DNA from: Druceiella hillmani
Lineage: Eukaryota; Arthropoda; Insecta; Lepidoptera; Hepialidae
NCBI GenBank assembly: GCA_039881145.1
Contig: JAYKKI010000074.1
Span: 10,729,501-10,793,500 of the forward strand
Direction: 5' to 3'
DNA: 64,000 bases
Of this stretch, positions 47,950 to 59,694 are shown one piece after another; the first letter of the stretch is position 1, and every line of letters begins with the position of its first letter. The position numbers and the translations under genes are program-made. A model generated the notes under the pieces. That model had not been told where the DNA came from, searched no databases, and worked only from the letters and a program-made list of their open reading frames with translations.

Positions 47950-50385
47950 ACTGTTAATTAAAATTTAAGTATCTGTGATTTCAGAAATTTCAACTTTTAA
48001 TTACTAATTCCGTTTAAAAATTCGATTACTAAAACAAATCTAACGTAAAAAACCTTTCTGTTTGCCTCTTTCTATCTGCATTGACTGATTTAACTTGGAA
48101 ACTAATAAAGCTATTCATGTCAATTCTGAATCTATTTTATTAGTTTTGCTGGGTTTGTAATTTCAAAGTGACAAGTAATTTCATCATACTCAGGAAGTAA
48201 ATCAAAATGATATAAAATCGAATGGTATAAAGTAGTCCACATTAAAAAAAAGAATTCAGTGGTATTTAAATTAAATCTATCAGATTTGTTGATTTTTTAA
48301 AAAAATTATAGTGCTTTAAATAACGGTCCCCTGTGGACTTTAAAAGCGTCTGCAGATTCATAGCACTTGCGATATTTTCTGGTTATCAAATTAAGTAAAA
48401 ACCTGTACATTCAAAAAAATTGCAGAATCAGTATTTATTTACATTGAAGATATACAAAAGTTATTGCCCGCTTTTCTATATTTGTTCATGTGTCATCCTA
48501 GAACCGATAAAATAATTCCAACCATCTTTTAATTGCTTATTTTCACAGGACCCGGAATAACGTGTAGGCTTTATTTCATTGCAATCAACGTAATGGAAAT
48601 CAAGATTTAGTAATTTGAAATTTTAATATAAAGCGCGCTTACTCAAAGAAAACTTAATTTTTTAATGATATGATTAATGATTATGATGACGTTATCCGAA
48701 TTGTACCTCCAAATTTTAGAGTTCAATTATTAATATTTGACATAGGTCTACATTAACGAAGTCACAGACATAGCTATTTCAATCATAAGACGTGAACTAA
48801 GAAATGAGGTTTCTGAAAAAATTACGATATGGTGGGGTTCCATAGATTATAATGCTACTTGATGTAAGATGAAGAAAACATAGATAAAAAGTTCAGCCAA
48901 GGGTACACTAATTTAATTTTCAGAGCCCTTTTTTGTCAATAGTTAGGTGAGTATATATTGTTGAAACGTTTTACACTATCAGGTATATTATATAAGCTAC
49001 TTAATTCCTGAAGAAGGTTCATTGTAATCAATTGTAAAGTTAGATATCTACACTATAAATAGCCACTATTGATAGGATGTGGACTACAGAGTGGGGGTAA
49101 CAAAATCGACCGCAGCGCTCGCTGTAGCAGAAATGGAAATGTCTAAAGGCTACTGTCGTCGATAAAATAATGTGCTTTCATATATTGTCATGTTTACATT
49201 GGATACAGTATAATTTTGGTAAAAATGAAAATATCACTGGTTCGTTAATGAAATAACATACATTACAAACGACGTATCCTAAAAAACAGATTCCGGCCGT
49301 GATTATTTTATTATGAAAAATTTATTGCTTAAAAAAATTACTCACAATTATATCTCCATTTTGTTGTTGCCAATTTTTTCCACTATTTTTTCTTTGAAAT
49401 TATAATTAATTACTACATTTTTAATAATTATGTAAATATGAATGATGAAAATAAGAGAAAAAGTTGAATAACACATTATTAAAAACTTACAAAATGTCAA
49501 AAATAACGCCTATCTTATTTAATATTAAAAAAAACAAATCTTAAAGAATTTTGTTATTAAATCTTTAATTTCTTTTTATTTTTTAAATTAATAATTGAGC
49601 TTCAGCAACAATGAAAATTACATTATTTGTCTACCCAATAAACATGAAAAGTAAGTAAAGAGGACCCATGAAATTATAATTTGGAAAGTTTATATATCAT
49701 CAATTAAATACCTAAACGTCAAAATTACTTACATTTTTAAAAACTCGTAAATTTCTGTTTTCATTTCGTTAAATTTTTATTCTTAACATTTCTGTTTAGA
49801 TGTTTATTTAGTGTGTTTAGAGAGATCATTATAAATTCAAAGTGAAATTGGTGAAAAATACTAAAGCAATAAAAATTAAAGATATTTATTGTGAGTAAAT
49901 TTTTTTAAAACCCAATTACTACATTAAAATAATCACCACTGTGTCTTATTTTTTTTAATACGTAATTTTTGATAAATATTTTTTGCCTTAAAAAGTTAAA
50001 AAGGAATTTTTTAAATATGACACTATAGTTATTATGTAGTAAATTGTAATAATAATTAAAAAAATAGCAAACTTAAATTTTGCAAATTTCCTATATCGAA
50101 TTGGAAATTGGATAAATAAATAAATGGTTAGTTTGTTAAAAAACATTCTGATCTGATGGTGGTAAAAAGTTGAAATATACGTAAACACATATTTATTTAT
50201 ATAAATACATTTTATTGCACCTACTCATTTTTTTGAGCAGAAAATAAAATTATATTATATATTCTGGGTACGGACAATTAAAATCTTGTTATTATTTGTT
50301 GGTAAGAGCATTTATTTAAGTATTTTTCCTATTTTAAAATAATTAGCAAATCAAACAATCTAACATAACTGGACGTGATCGCAAT
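47950..50385. other. AT-rich stretch with no gene seen
   Basis: A small balanced patch at about 49080-49170 (AGAGTGGGGGTAAC, CGACCGCAGCGCTCGCTG) is the only departure from uniform AT-rich sequence. The 66-codon minus frame at 49988-50188 has no motif. Confidence 0.5.
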
Positions 50386-50388
50386 TTT

Positions 50389-50450
50389 AAGGTTCCGTAT
50401 CTCTAAAGGAAAAACAAAACCCTATAGAAATCACTCACTTATCTGAATGC
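50389..50450 (+). repeat. Degenerate copy of the TTCCGTA/GTCC dispersed repeat
   Basis: GGTTCCGTATCTCTAAAGG followed by AAAAACAAAACCCTATAG and AAATCACTCACTTATCTGAA. The head and middle match the family; the GTCC-rich tail has decayed. Confidence 0.6.
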
Positions 50451-50454
50451 CTAT

Positions 50455-51650
50455 TTTATTAAATAACACTAAAAATAATGATATGAAAGGTCTGGGCGAA
50501 AAATTAAGTACTACAAGAAATATTTTAAACTTCCGTATATGGCGTATTAAATCGTTGTAAGGGAATAATTACAAGGGTGAAAGAAACATATTTTCGTTAT
50601 TTATATATCTCTGAAGATATAATATAAAGAAAAAAAATTTTTAACATCATATCTTCAGGTATATATTGAAAGATATGAAAAAAATATGTCTCCCACGCCC
50701 CTATTTCGGAGACTAATGAAATTAAAATTAGGAAAAAACAAAATTTGAAAACTCTACGCAAAGATTGTAGGCTAAGTATAGCGAATATCACAAATCATAC
50801 GATTTTAGATTTTTTTTTTATTTTGATTATATGCAATTATTCAAAAGTATTCCCTTGGAAATTTTATTATTAGATTTAGTTCGAAAAAAAAATTTTTGTT
50901 GCCTAGTTCTCAAAAATTATACAATAATTAGTTGCTAAATTACATGCAATTATTGATTTTGGAGTACCGAAAAGTGAAACAAAATAAGTTCTTCTTCAAA
51001 CATTTTTTCCGGAGTGTTCTGTTACTCGTCAAGAAATTATTTGTCAAAACAGTGATATTTGTGTTTGAATAAGAGAATGTATTTGACATGAGTAGCGGGA
51101 CAAGTTATTCTCATATGCGTGCTTTAATTTCTCTGAGAATTTTATTTTTATGACGCGAAATAATCTTTTAATCAGAGTACTGTTAAGAGTATGTCATAAC
51201 CTGGCTTATATTTTTTTTTGTTAAACATCTTTACACATTCTGAACCTTCTTAAATATAGCATATTACTAATTTTTAAAATTCACAATATATATATATTTA
51301 TATATATATATATACATATATTTACATATATATGTATAAACATACAGATAGGGGAATAATTAACACTAAGGTAGTTTCTCATGGTTTATTCGTTTATGTA
51401 CAGATTTAAAAGAAAAAAATAATTTGACCTAATTGACAAACTATTTACAAAGAATAAATTTAATAAAATATATATTTGAAAAACTAAAACTGGACTAAAA
51501 CAGAAAATACAAAACATGCATAAACAGCATTTAAGGTCCATTTTTAAGAACCTTGGAATCTTAAAATTAAAGGTGATACAATTAACAAAATTTCTGAAAA
51601 TAATGCATGTTTCGTAGCCGAAGACTTTTTAACGTTATAAGTGGTGAAGA
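50455..51650. other. AT-rich stretch with a short (TA)n tract
   Basis: An interrupted TA tract lies at 51285-51338. The 64-codon minus frame at 50597-50791 has no motif. Nothing else is recognised. Confidence 0.5.
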
Positions 51651-51654
51651 ATAG

Positions 51655-52040
51655 TTACCCCTTCAGCTATAGAAAAAACACCATCATTGTGAGAAACATT
51701 GTCCATTTTATTGTTTTATCATTATTGTTCTTTTCAGCTTCGCCATAATCAAATGAAAAAGGCGGCACTTGGAACCGCGGAAACGCAGCCAAATTCTTTT
51801 CCTCCGCACAATCGTATACTAAAACGAAACCTACTATAATCGATTACTGATAGTTATACATAAGTAGAGGGGAAGGAGGACCTCGTGAGTTGTTGAAAGC
51901 CTTCGACAATCTGTGTCATTTCCAAAGCCGGCACATCGGTTATGCGTATTATTACGTAATAGTTGCATCATTTTTGTATCAATTTCTCGAAAACCGTCAG
52001 ACGTGGAGAGTTAAACCGGTGGCAGTCGGTTTTGGTTGAA
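51655..52040. promoter_or_regulatory. Candidate regulatory island, partly overlapping a GGCGGCA repeat
   Basis: Four ATTGT (SOX-core) motifs lie between 51686 and 51728. The GAAAAAGGCGGCA block follows at 51755-51767. After that come G+C-balanced strings (GGAACCGCGGAAACGCAGCC, AAGCCGGCACATCGG, CGTCAGACGTGGAGAG, ACCGGTGGCAGTCGG). No open frame crosses it. The sustained balanced composition over nearly 400 bp is typical of conserved noncoding DNA in AT-rich genomes. Part of it may come from the repeat described for 47830. Confidence 0.35.
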
Positions 52041-52229
52041 AGTTTATTAATATAATTCTTTCTGAAAGTTATGGTTGGTTTTTAATTTTGCAGTGCACAA
52101 TTAGCCTGTGCTCAAATTTTTCCATTTAGCGACTAGCGAAGTATTACTACCAAAGAACTTTTTTTCGGTAAAATTCGAAAACAATTAGTCAGAAATTTTT
52201 ATACGTATCGCTGGAAAAAAAATTATGCG

Positions 52230-52290
52230 TACCCACACACACACACAAGTGCGCGTAGATATACACACATATGCATATTTATACATCTTC
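52230..52290. repeat. Short (CA)n tract
   Basis: ACCCACACACACACACA at about 52231-52247 is followed by a looser ATATACACACATATGCATAT run. Confidence 0.85.
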
Positions 52291-52299
52291 CAGTTTGGG

Positions 52300-52725
52300 G
52301 AATTTATAATGAAATTTTTGAAAATTTTCAACACTAGGATGGCCTTATCAGCTTAATCTCCTAAAAGGATTTTCAGTAATGTGAAAAGTTAATATACATT
52401 TTAATATCGTTTCTTCAAAATATTATCAGTAAAGTTATATAATGTGTATCATTAATTACACTCAGTTTTTAAATTAAACAATTGAAATAAAAACCGACAA
52501 TTTGCATTATTCCCATAAAAACGTTCAGTGATTCAAACAAACGTTTTGCAATTATGTACCGATGAAGGTCCTTTTAAAACAAGACGTGTATTTAGTTCAA
52601 TTTACGGTTCTATAATTTTTTACAAATAACTGTTAAAGCACGCATGTTAATCTAATAAAGAACCCAATTACTAAACAAGTGAAAAATAGGTCAATACTAG
52701 TTAAGGCAACAAATTTTTACATTCA
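52300..52725. other. AT-rich stretch with no gene seen
   Basis: Nothing recognised. Confidence 0.5.
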
Positions 52726-52727
52726 CT

Positions 52728-53050
52728 TATTTAGGCCCGGCCCTTAATATTTCTATAACAATTTAGACATTCATAATCCTCTTTTAAAACTACGAGGGCC
52801 ATATTTGGCTGCTGTCGCTAGTCTGATTCAATGTTGATCTCATTAGCGGCTCGAATTAATGAACCGAGCATGTGTTTAAGTTGTTAAATCGCACGTGCCC
52901 TAGTCGTCTGAACACCTTTCGAGTTGACATTTTGGCACGTTGTTAATTAATCTCGTTCCAATGTATTTGCCTTTCTGTTTGACTTATCTCCTACAGTCGC
53001 TTTATTTGGTTTATTCGAATGAACGAACTCGATTACATTATCATAAAATA
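52728..53050. promoter_or_regulatory. Best candidate for a conserved noncoding regulatory element
   Basis: About 320 bp of balanced composition with no open frame. It packs several transcription-factor-like sites: CTCATTAGCGG and GGCTCGAATTAATG (homeodomain TAAT cores), the E-box CACGTG (52892-52897), GTTGTTAATTAATCTCG (paired TTAAT cores) and CTTTATTTGGTTTATTCG. Dense, varied motifs without repeats or coding potential are what conserved developmental enhancers look like in insect gene deserts. Conservation itself cannot be judged from one sequence. Confidence 0.4.
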
Positions 53051-53059
53051 TATTATTTT

Positions 53060-53810
53060 TCCTGTTAAAAATTATTATCTATAATATTATTACGTGGAGT
53101 ATATTATGAACAATTTATCGATAATTGTAGACTTCATACATTTTCAAAGTTTTGTAGAGATATGAATTTATGTGATGTCTTATTAAGTTAATTCAATTTT
53201 AACTGAAATTGATCGATATTTTGTTAAATAAAATAATTTTCAAAAATTAAGGAGAACGTGGTTCTTTATGTACTCTATAAAGTTATATAGTTTAGTTAAA
53301 TGATATTTTAAATTAATAGATAAAGGATTTAAAAGAAAAAGAATTTTGTGTTAAAAATTGTAAACGTAGTGTATTTTATACTACTTGTTACCGAAAAGTC
53401 ACCACATCAAAGCATTAAGTGGGATGCAGAAAAGAGAACTGTTAATGAATTGTTAGAATTTTTCATAATAACATAAGACGAAGTTCACAGATTCAAAGAT
53501 TTATATGGATTGTTAAAGATTTAAACTATTTACACATTTGTAGACAGTCATAATTAGCATTGCGTTGCATATTCGTTCTAATGTGGCACCTTATTGCCGT
53601 TCGTAGAGAACAGTCAGTTATACTCCTACCGTTAGGTTATAATTATTTAGCATTTAGCAAGTTCTACAAAAATGATAATTTTAACCTAAGGATGTATTTG
53701 GCTATGATATATACAATTTTCGGCAACAACTAAAAAAAATAATAATTTGGGCCACATATTAGCAATTAAGAATTAAAAATCGATATTTTGTAGGAGTTTT
53801 ATTATAAAAT
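53060..53810. other. AT-rich stretch with no gene seen
   Basis: Nothing recognised. Confidence 0.5.
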
Positions 53811-53813
53811 AAA

Positions 53814-53891
53814 AGTGCTTGACTCATAACGTGGAAACGTTCATTACATTTATTATGATAATAAATGTTTCCACATTATGAGTCAAACACT
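53814..53891. repeat. 78-nt hairpin: 33-bp stem, 12-nt loop
   Basis: The arms 53814-53846 and 53859-53891 pair at 29 of 33 positions around the loop 53847-53858. The arm starts AGTGCTTGACTCATAACG. The four mismatches (53818/53887, 53830/53875, 53839/53866, 53842/53863) are all transition-type. In a minus-strand transcript three become G-U pairs, leaving one A-C mismatch, so an almost unbroken stem would form. Size and shape fit a microRNA precursor or a small foldback element. Nothing shows transcription, and the arm matches no microRNA I recognise. Confidence 0.85.
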
Positions 53892-53899
53892 ATGCTGTG

Positions 53900-56170
53900 A
53901 CTCGTTTTTATGACATAAATTGATTAGGAAGCCCCTTCCTAAAAAGTAAAATTAAGTGGGGATTTCATGTAGGGAAGATGGACATACTGGAGAACGGAGA
54001 TCTTATGGTGTTGTCATAATAAATGTTTATGAGCATAAGAATGTAATAACGCGTAACGCAGATGACAATACTTAAAATAAATGGAACGTACGATATTTAT
54101 TACTTTTAACGCACACAACCTAAAAGTCGATATTAAAATTTCTGGTCGAATTTTGCTACTGCAAGAGTTATATAGCATATAATGGAGCGCAAAAAAGGCC
54201 ATATGACCAAGGCAGTGTTAAAAATAGAAGGAAAGGGACGTCGAGATCGACCCTCTGCTTTGGAAGAGCAATATAGATAAAGATTTTAAAATTATGAATT
54301 TGAAATAAATGACTACACAAAATAGACTGTTGTGGCGAAAATGTACGAGAAGGGCTGACTCCAAATGAGATATGGGGCCATAGCTAGGAGACAAAAGAAG
54401 ATTAACCTTTAATATTAATATTTTTGATCACATGTGTTGTTCTGGTAATGAATTGTGGATTCTATTTATCATAATTTATTATAATTTAGAATGAAAAGAC
54501 TTTTGATAACTTGGCTGACCAGATGTGTAGTGAGCCGTAGAATGTTATGTATTGACATATTCAATTTTGCGTATCTACGGCCAACGATTTATGAGACAAA
54601 ACCGAATTTTATGTACATGGTAAATAAATTTTTGAAGTTCCAGAAATATAATAAATATAAGATTAAAATAACAGTAGCAAAGTTGATTTCCAATATACAA
54701 AAATTTCTATTTCCATTTGGAAGCAAATTGTAGTTATGGGTCCATTAAATCTGTGTTTGAAAATTGATAAGTATTTTTAGAGACCCAATAATATTAGAGA
54801 TGATTACAACCATAGGAAATGTCACTGAATCTTACTAAAATTCTTTTAGTTTCTTAAATTTTATTTTAATAGATGTGTGTTACAGTCTTTTGATTATTTG
54901 TCGCATAGTAATAATTTACCGCATTTAGTAATAGAAATGTGTTTAATGTTGACATTAGAAATATGCAGAGAGATAATTGAAAATCATTTTAATACATAGA
55001 AATAGCCAGAGTTTATATGAAATTTAAACCAGCGCATTAGTGATTGAGTAAATACAAAATGTGTAAGCGTTTAACCGCAATTTTTCTACACGCACCAACA
55101 TGGCTATGTACTAAGGACGTCGAGCAAGCTTATAATTTTTTTTTAAATATATTGACCTGGAAAATTCTGCCTTAACATATGTCTTATCTCACGTTTTACA
55201 TGCAAAATATATATAAACATTACATGTGTTTTATTCACAATATTACAGGTACTATGTTTTCTCGTCATTTCGTTAGTACTGATTACTTATACCTAAGCAA
55301 ATTTTGATATTCATGATAAAGATAATCATAAAGAATTTACATTTTTAAGGAAAATTATTTCATAAATTTATTTGGAACTGTTGACTTAATCATAGAACTA
55401 AATATATATAGCGGATATGGTAATTTAGAATGGCACTGTAAGACGTCCAATAATTAGAAATACTTTTAACATTATGATGTAAAGTATTTTTTTTATTGTA
55501 ACAAAAACCATTCTCTATTAAATTTGATAATTTAATTTTTACCTGACTGTTTTAAATTTAAAAAAAAATTAAAAATTCTTTCAAAAAAGTCCAAAATTTC
55601 CAACTTACCTTAGAACCAATTTGCTCGTCTACTCGCTATATATTCTGTTAAATCCAACCTTTTGCTTTTCTCAATCATAAAACCACCTTTTATAAAAAGT
55701 TCTCCACCGTCCAAGCTGAATCCTAATATTAAGAAATTAACTTCTTTTAATGTTTTCAAAGGCCGTCTGAAAAATCCTTCCGCTCATATTTTCCCTTAAA
55801 CCTACGTTCCTTTAATTCTACATTTCTCCCCCATACTCAACCACGCTATGAAAATTGTGTAATTTATATTTTTTTATGTTTGTGGATTTGTCTTTAATTA
55901 CTTGTTTCTTTAATTAAAAAATTGTATGATACAATATGTTTATAAATGTCTAGGAGTTTTACACATTATGAAATTCTGATTGAGGTTGACTGAAGGAAAT
56001 TGCTCATACAGCAAAAAGTCTGCAAGTTTTATACAAATATATAATTTTATACGACGTGAAAGTTAGAAATAAAGAAATTATCGCTCGATTTATTTTCATT
56101 AATATACTTATAATCCGAACAATTTGTTTTTTTTAATTATCTCCAACATTTAAAGATTTTAAAGTCTACC
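53900..56170. other. AT-rich stretch with no gene seen
   Basis: Frames at 54014-54202 (minus) and 54491-54733 (plus, 80 codons) show no motif and are within chance length. No repeat or RNA gene is recognised. Confidence 0.5.
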
Positions 56171-56177
56171 GTGTTGA

Positions 56178-56300
<123 letters not shown>

Positions 56301-56309
56301 TAACACCAT

Positions 56310-56750
56310 CATTTTTGACCCAATTTTAAAATTTGTTCAATCTCAACAATGAGGACTGATCTGCAATATATATTTTCAAAAGGTATCTGGAGTCATTCTG
56401 GTTCCCCCTTATAGATAATCTTTTACTTCTCTTACTTATTTTCTTATAAACAATATCACAATGAAATTGGATACCGAAAGAATTATGTTAGTAAAATTAT
56501 ATAAAAAAATTTAATTTACGATATAATCCAATTTTTTTAAACTGTTTTCTTTCATGTATGAATAAATGAATACATCTCCAAATATAGCAAATAAATAAAT
56601 AAATAGCTCTGAGAATGACAAAAATTTTAATAAACTTTATTAAATTGATTTAAAAAACTAGTTACCAAAACTAATTATATCTTCTATACAATTATTAAGC
56701 TGATACAAATATTTATAGAGATAGCTAAAAATAAAACTATTAATACATAA
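56310..56750. other. AT-rich stretch with no gene seen
   Basis: Nothing recognised. Confidence 0.5.
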
Positions 56751-56754
56751 CCCC

Positions 56755-56930
56755 CAAAATTGGGACAATCGACGTCCTACTACGGTGACACCTTAATTGC
56801 TTCACCCAGGGAGACGAAGAGACGACAGAGTATATGAAGGATCTAGAGTATTACACTATGCTCGCCCCAGTCCCAACTCTAGCGAATAAAGCTTGTCGTA
56901 ACTCTAAGGGAAGAGATAGCTTGTTACATT
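56755..56930. other. Sharply bounded G+C-richer block of unknown origin
   Basis: The block starts near CCCCCAAAATTGGGACAATC and runs through ACGTCCTACTACGGTGAC, CTTCACCCAGGGAGACG, CTCGCCCCAGTCCCAACTC and TAAAGCTTGTCGTAACTC. Short open stretches occur in several frames on both strands (for example GQSTSYYGDTLIASPRET on plus), but none is long. The sharp compositional edge suggests an inserted element or conserved segment. I cannot name it. Confidence 0.4.
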
Positions 56931-56934
56931 TTTT

Positions 56935-58985
56935 TAAAACATCCGAAAATATCTGTGAGTTTAAAGTACCTTTTGTTTTACTATAAAACATCATTTATAA
57001 CAAATTTTGCATGCTATAAAGTCATTTATGGTATAACAAGAAATTGTTGTACAACAAAAAGTGTGTGTTTTTTATATTAATACTCTTCTATCTCTAACGG
57101 AAAAAATAAATAATACAACATCCTCCTGAGATTGGCAATTTACAATAATTTTGTTTATGGAAGCGATTGCACATTATACGATAGAAATAAAATTCTTGTC
57201 ATAGTAAACTTTTCGAAGGTACAATTTTGATCACTAAATTTTTGTGATACTTTTTTTATAATGTGTTTCGATGCTTAAATTAATGTAAACGTTTTAATTT
57301 TTTAATTTTACCGTTAATCGGTTCTGATCAGCTAGAAGGAGACCTGTAAAAATTGTCTTGGCCTCACAGAAAAAGGATATAATTTACGAAATATCTGGTG
57401 GTATTAGAACATAAAATAATAAAAAAAATTAGATATTGGCCATCAGGGAAATAAGAAAATAAACAATTGGAAAAACCAAATGCAAAGGAAATATATTCAT
57501 AAATAAAATATTAAATTTTAAATATATTAAAAATTGTTACTTGGGTATTAAAATGACTAGAAAAATTTAATGACGTATAAAATAAAAAAAATTTGAAACA
57601 TCACGTTTTTAGATAATAAATTGTTGAATATTATAACTAAAAGTAATCAATATTGATTGTTAACTTTTAAAATGTAGCTATTGCCTAACTTAACAAAAAC
57701 AAAATTTTTTCATGTATGTTTACTGAACGCTTTTTCGTTTTTTTTCCAGTTTTACGGGGTTTTTCTGACGAACCTATTGGAGACCCAACAGGGTTGTCAG
57801 AAATATTCTCTTACATTTATGTATGGTGCATACAACCGAGCACAATCTGCACTTTCTTTCATCTTGCTGGTTTGAAGATTTTCGTAGAAATAGGATTTAT
57901 AAACATTTACCAAAAGTAACTTGAATTCCAGTGAAAAAATATAGATTCCATATTTATTTGTATCTTCGCATGTAAAACTTGGAAGTGGTTCATTTTCTTT
58001 TGTATTTAAGGCTTTCATTTTATCCTTATAATACCTCCGGCCAATTCTGTAATAACTTTCGCCTTTAACGTATTTAAACATAAAGGAATAAATCGGAAAA
58101 AAGTTATATTGAATTTGTTTTCACTGATTTTAAAAAAGTTTATTTTGGATAGATATTAGGAAATCCAATTAATGAAATGTTTTGTAGCTGACATTTTAGA
58201 GTGTAAGACAGTTTTGCTATGGTTTAATAGTTTAAAGTGTTCTCAAATTTCCGTATGTTTTTAATTTTGTTGACCCTACTAATATTACGTGTGGTTTACA
58301 AAGAAAATTTAAAGAAACTGACTGAAGTGATAAAAGGGAAATGGCAAAAATATAGAAACCTAATGAATAAAGAGAAAAGCATGAAGAAGAGAACAGAAAA
58401 TAATACCATCAAAAAAATAATAACCATCTGTTGAAGTGGAGATACATTTAATGCAGAAGAAAATTATTCCCGTTGACATTTATTAAATCTAAGATTAAAT
58501 TTGAAAATAAAAATTAAATTACATAGTAACAAACACTTTAAAAAATGTCACTTAAACTTACATTTTACTCATTACAGTTTACCACAATACTTGTTTTCCT
58601 CACTTTATTCCTAGTCGTTAATTTTAAGAGATTTTTCTTATAACTACAGAATAGTATACAAATATGCACATAATTTTGTAAACTTGCATTAAAGTTTCCT
58701 AAAAAATTATAAATAAATAAGTAGATATTCGTTTCACCGAAACATGTTAAAATTGTTTCATAAAATAGTCGAATATATTATAATAGTTTCTTAATATAAA
58801 TACAATTTAATGATTTAAAAATCATAATTACAGCCTAATTTAATTACATTTGCTTATTTGTCAGGGGAAAGAATTAAGCTCCGTGTAAAACGACAAGTGA
58901 TATTTAGACACATTTTTGGTTAAACTATTCGAAATAATTAATTTTGCAAAAGGTTTTTAAAGCAAGACAGCTGTCTATATGAAAA
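56935..58985. other. AT-rich stretch with no supported gene
   Basis: The 94-codon minus frame at 57797-58081 is the longest one not explained by repeats. It is basic and Tyr-rich, has no motif, and overlaps plus frames at 57681-57919. About one such frame is expected by chance here. A splice-acceptor-like TTTTTTTTCCAG stands near 57750 on plus without a matching exon. Confidence 0.4.
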
Positions 58986-58993
58986 GTTAGTAA

Positions 58994-59021
58994 AGTTTTC
59001 GAGTTTAATAACTCGAAAACT
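58994..59021. repeat. Perfect 12-bp inverted repeat with a 4-nt loop
   Basis: AGTTTTCGAGTT (58994-59005) and AACTCGAAAACT (59010-59021) enclose TAAT. It is another member of the foldback set, with unrelated arms. Confidence 0.9.
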
Positions 59022-59149
59022 ATTGATTGACAAATAGGTTCATAAGATTAGATAGGTTGGCTTACATTTTATATATTATCCATTAACATTAACCATGGGA
59101 GCAATTTAGTTTTTCTATTACCGTTTTACCTCAACCGATATAAAAGTTA

Positions 59150-59690
59150 CGACGATGAAAACGTTGAGTGGAAGTTTAAATAAAATCTCTTTCACAATAA
59201 TGCTGGACAGCAGCGAGCTGTAGGAAGGGCAGGGACGGAGGGAGGGAAACGAGAGAGAGGAAGTGCAATTCGACCCACGCCAGATTTGAACTAAAATAAT
59301 TATTTCTGTCTAATATAAGCGAATTAAAACGTTACATTTAGATTTCGGAACGCCAAGCGGTGGAAGTCGCAAGGTAACGCTGGTATAAAATATTTATTAC
59401 TCTACCAGATACCGGCAGTTTACATGACACCGGCTGAAAAGTGAATGCGGAAAATGAAAGCGATTTGAAAACTCAATTGCCACGTGCGTTCAAATCTTAA
59501 AAGCGGCTGGTTTGTGAAATAACCTAGAGCCTTCACAATCTCTTGCTAAATTTTTAATTTCCGGTACTTTCACGGGCACCTTTAGGCTCTAAATTGAGGC
59601 CTGGCCTTTGTTATCAACCTGTTTACCTGTTTGCAATACACGCGTTGGGTCTTGTGTTTTGTTTCGAAAGTATTATCGAATAATTTATGC
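59150..59690. promoter_or_regulatory. Candidate conserved regulatory island, largest in the window
   Basis: About 540 bp of balanced composition without a useful open frame. It opens with a purine-rich block (GAAGGGCAGGGACGGAGGG, AAACGAGAGAGAGGAAG) and contains CGGAACGCCAAGCGGTGG, the E-box CACGTG at 59481-59486, and two forkhead-like sites in tandem, TGTTTAC (59620-59626) and TGTTTGC (59628-59634). It also has TTTTTAATTTCC homeodomain-like strings. A promoter, untranslated exon or enhancer are all compatible. Confidence 0.4.
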
Positions 59691-59694
59691 TCTA

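Noticed and set aside
54491..54733. 80-codon plus-strand frame
   Set aside because: Basic, Lys/Ile-rich reading typical of translated AT-rich DNA; no motif, signal or context.
57797..58081. 94-codon minus-strand frame
   Set aside because: It has no motif or supporting context, overlaps open plus-strand frames, and about one frame of this length is expected by chance.
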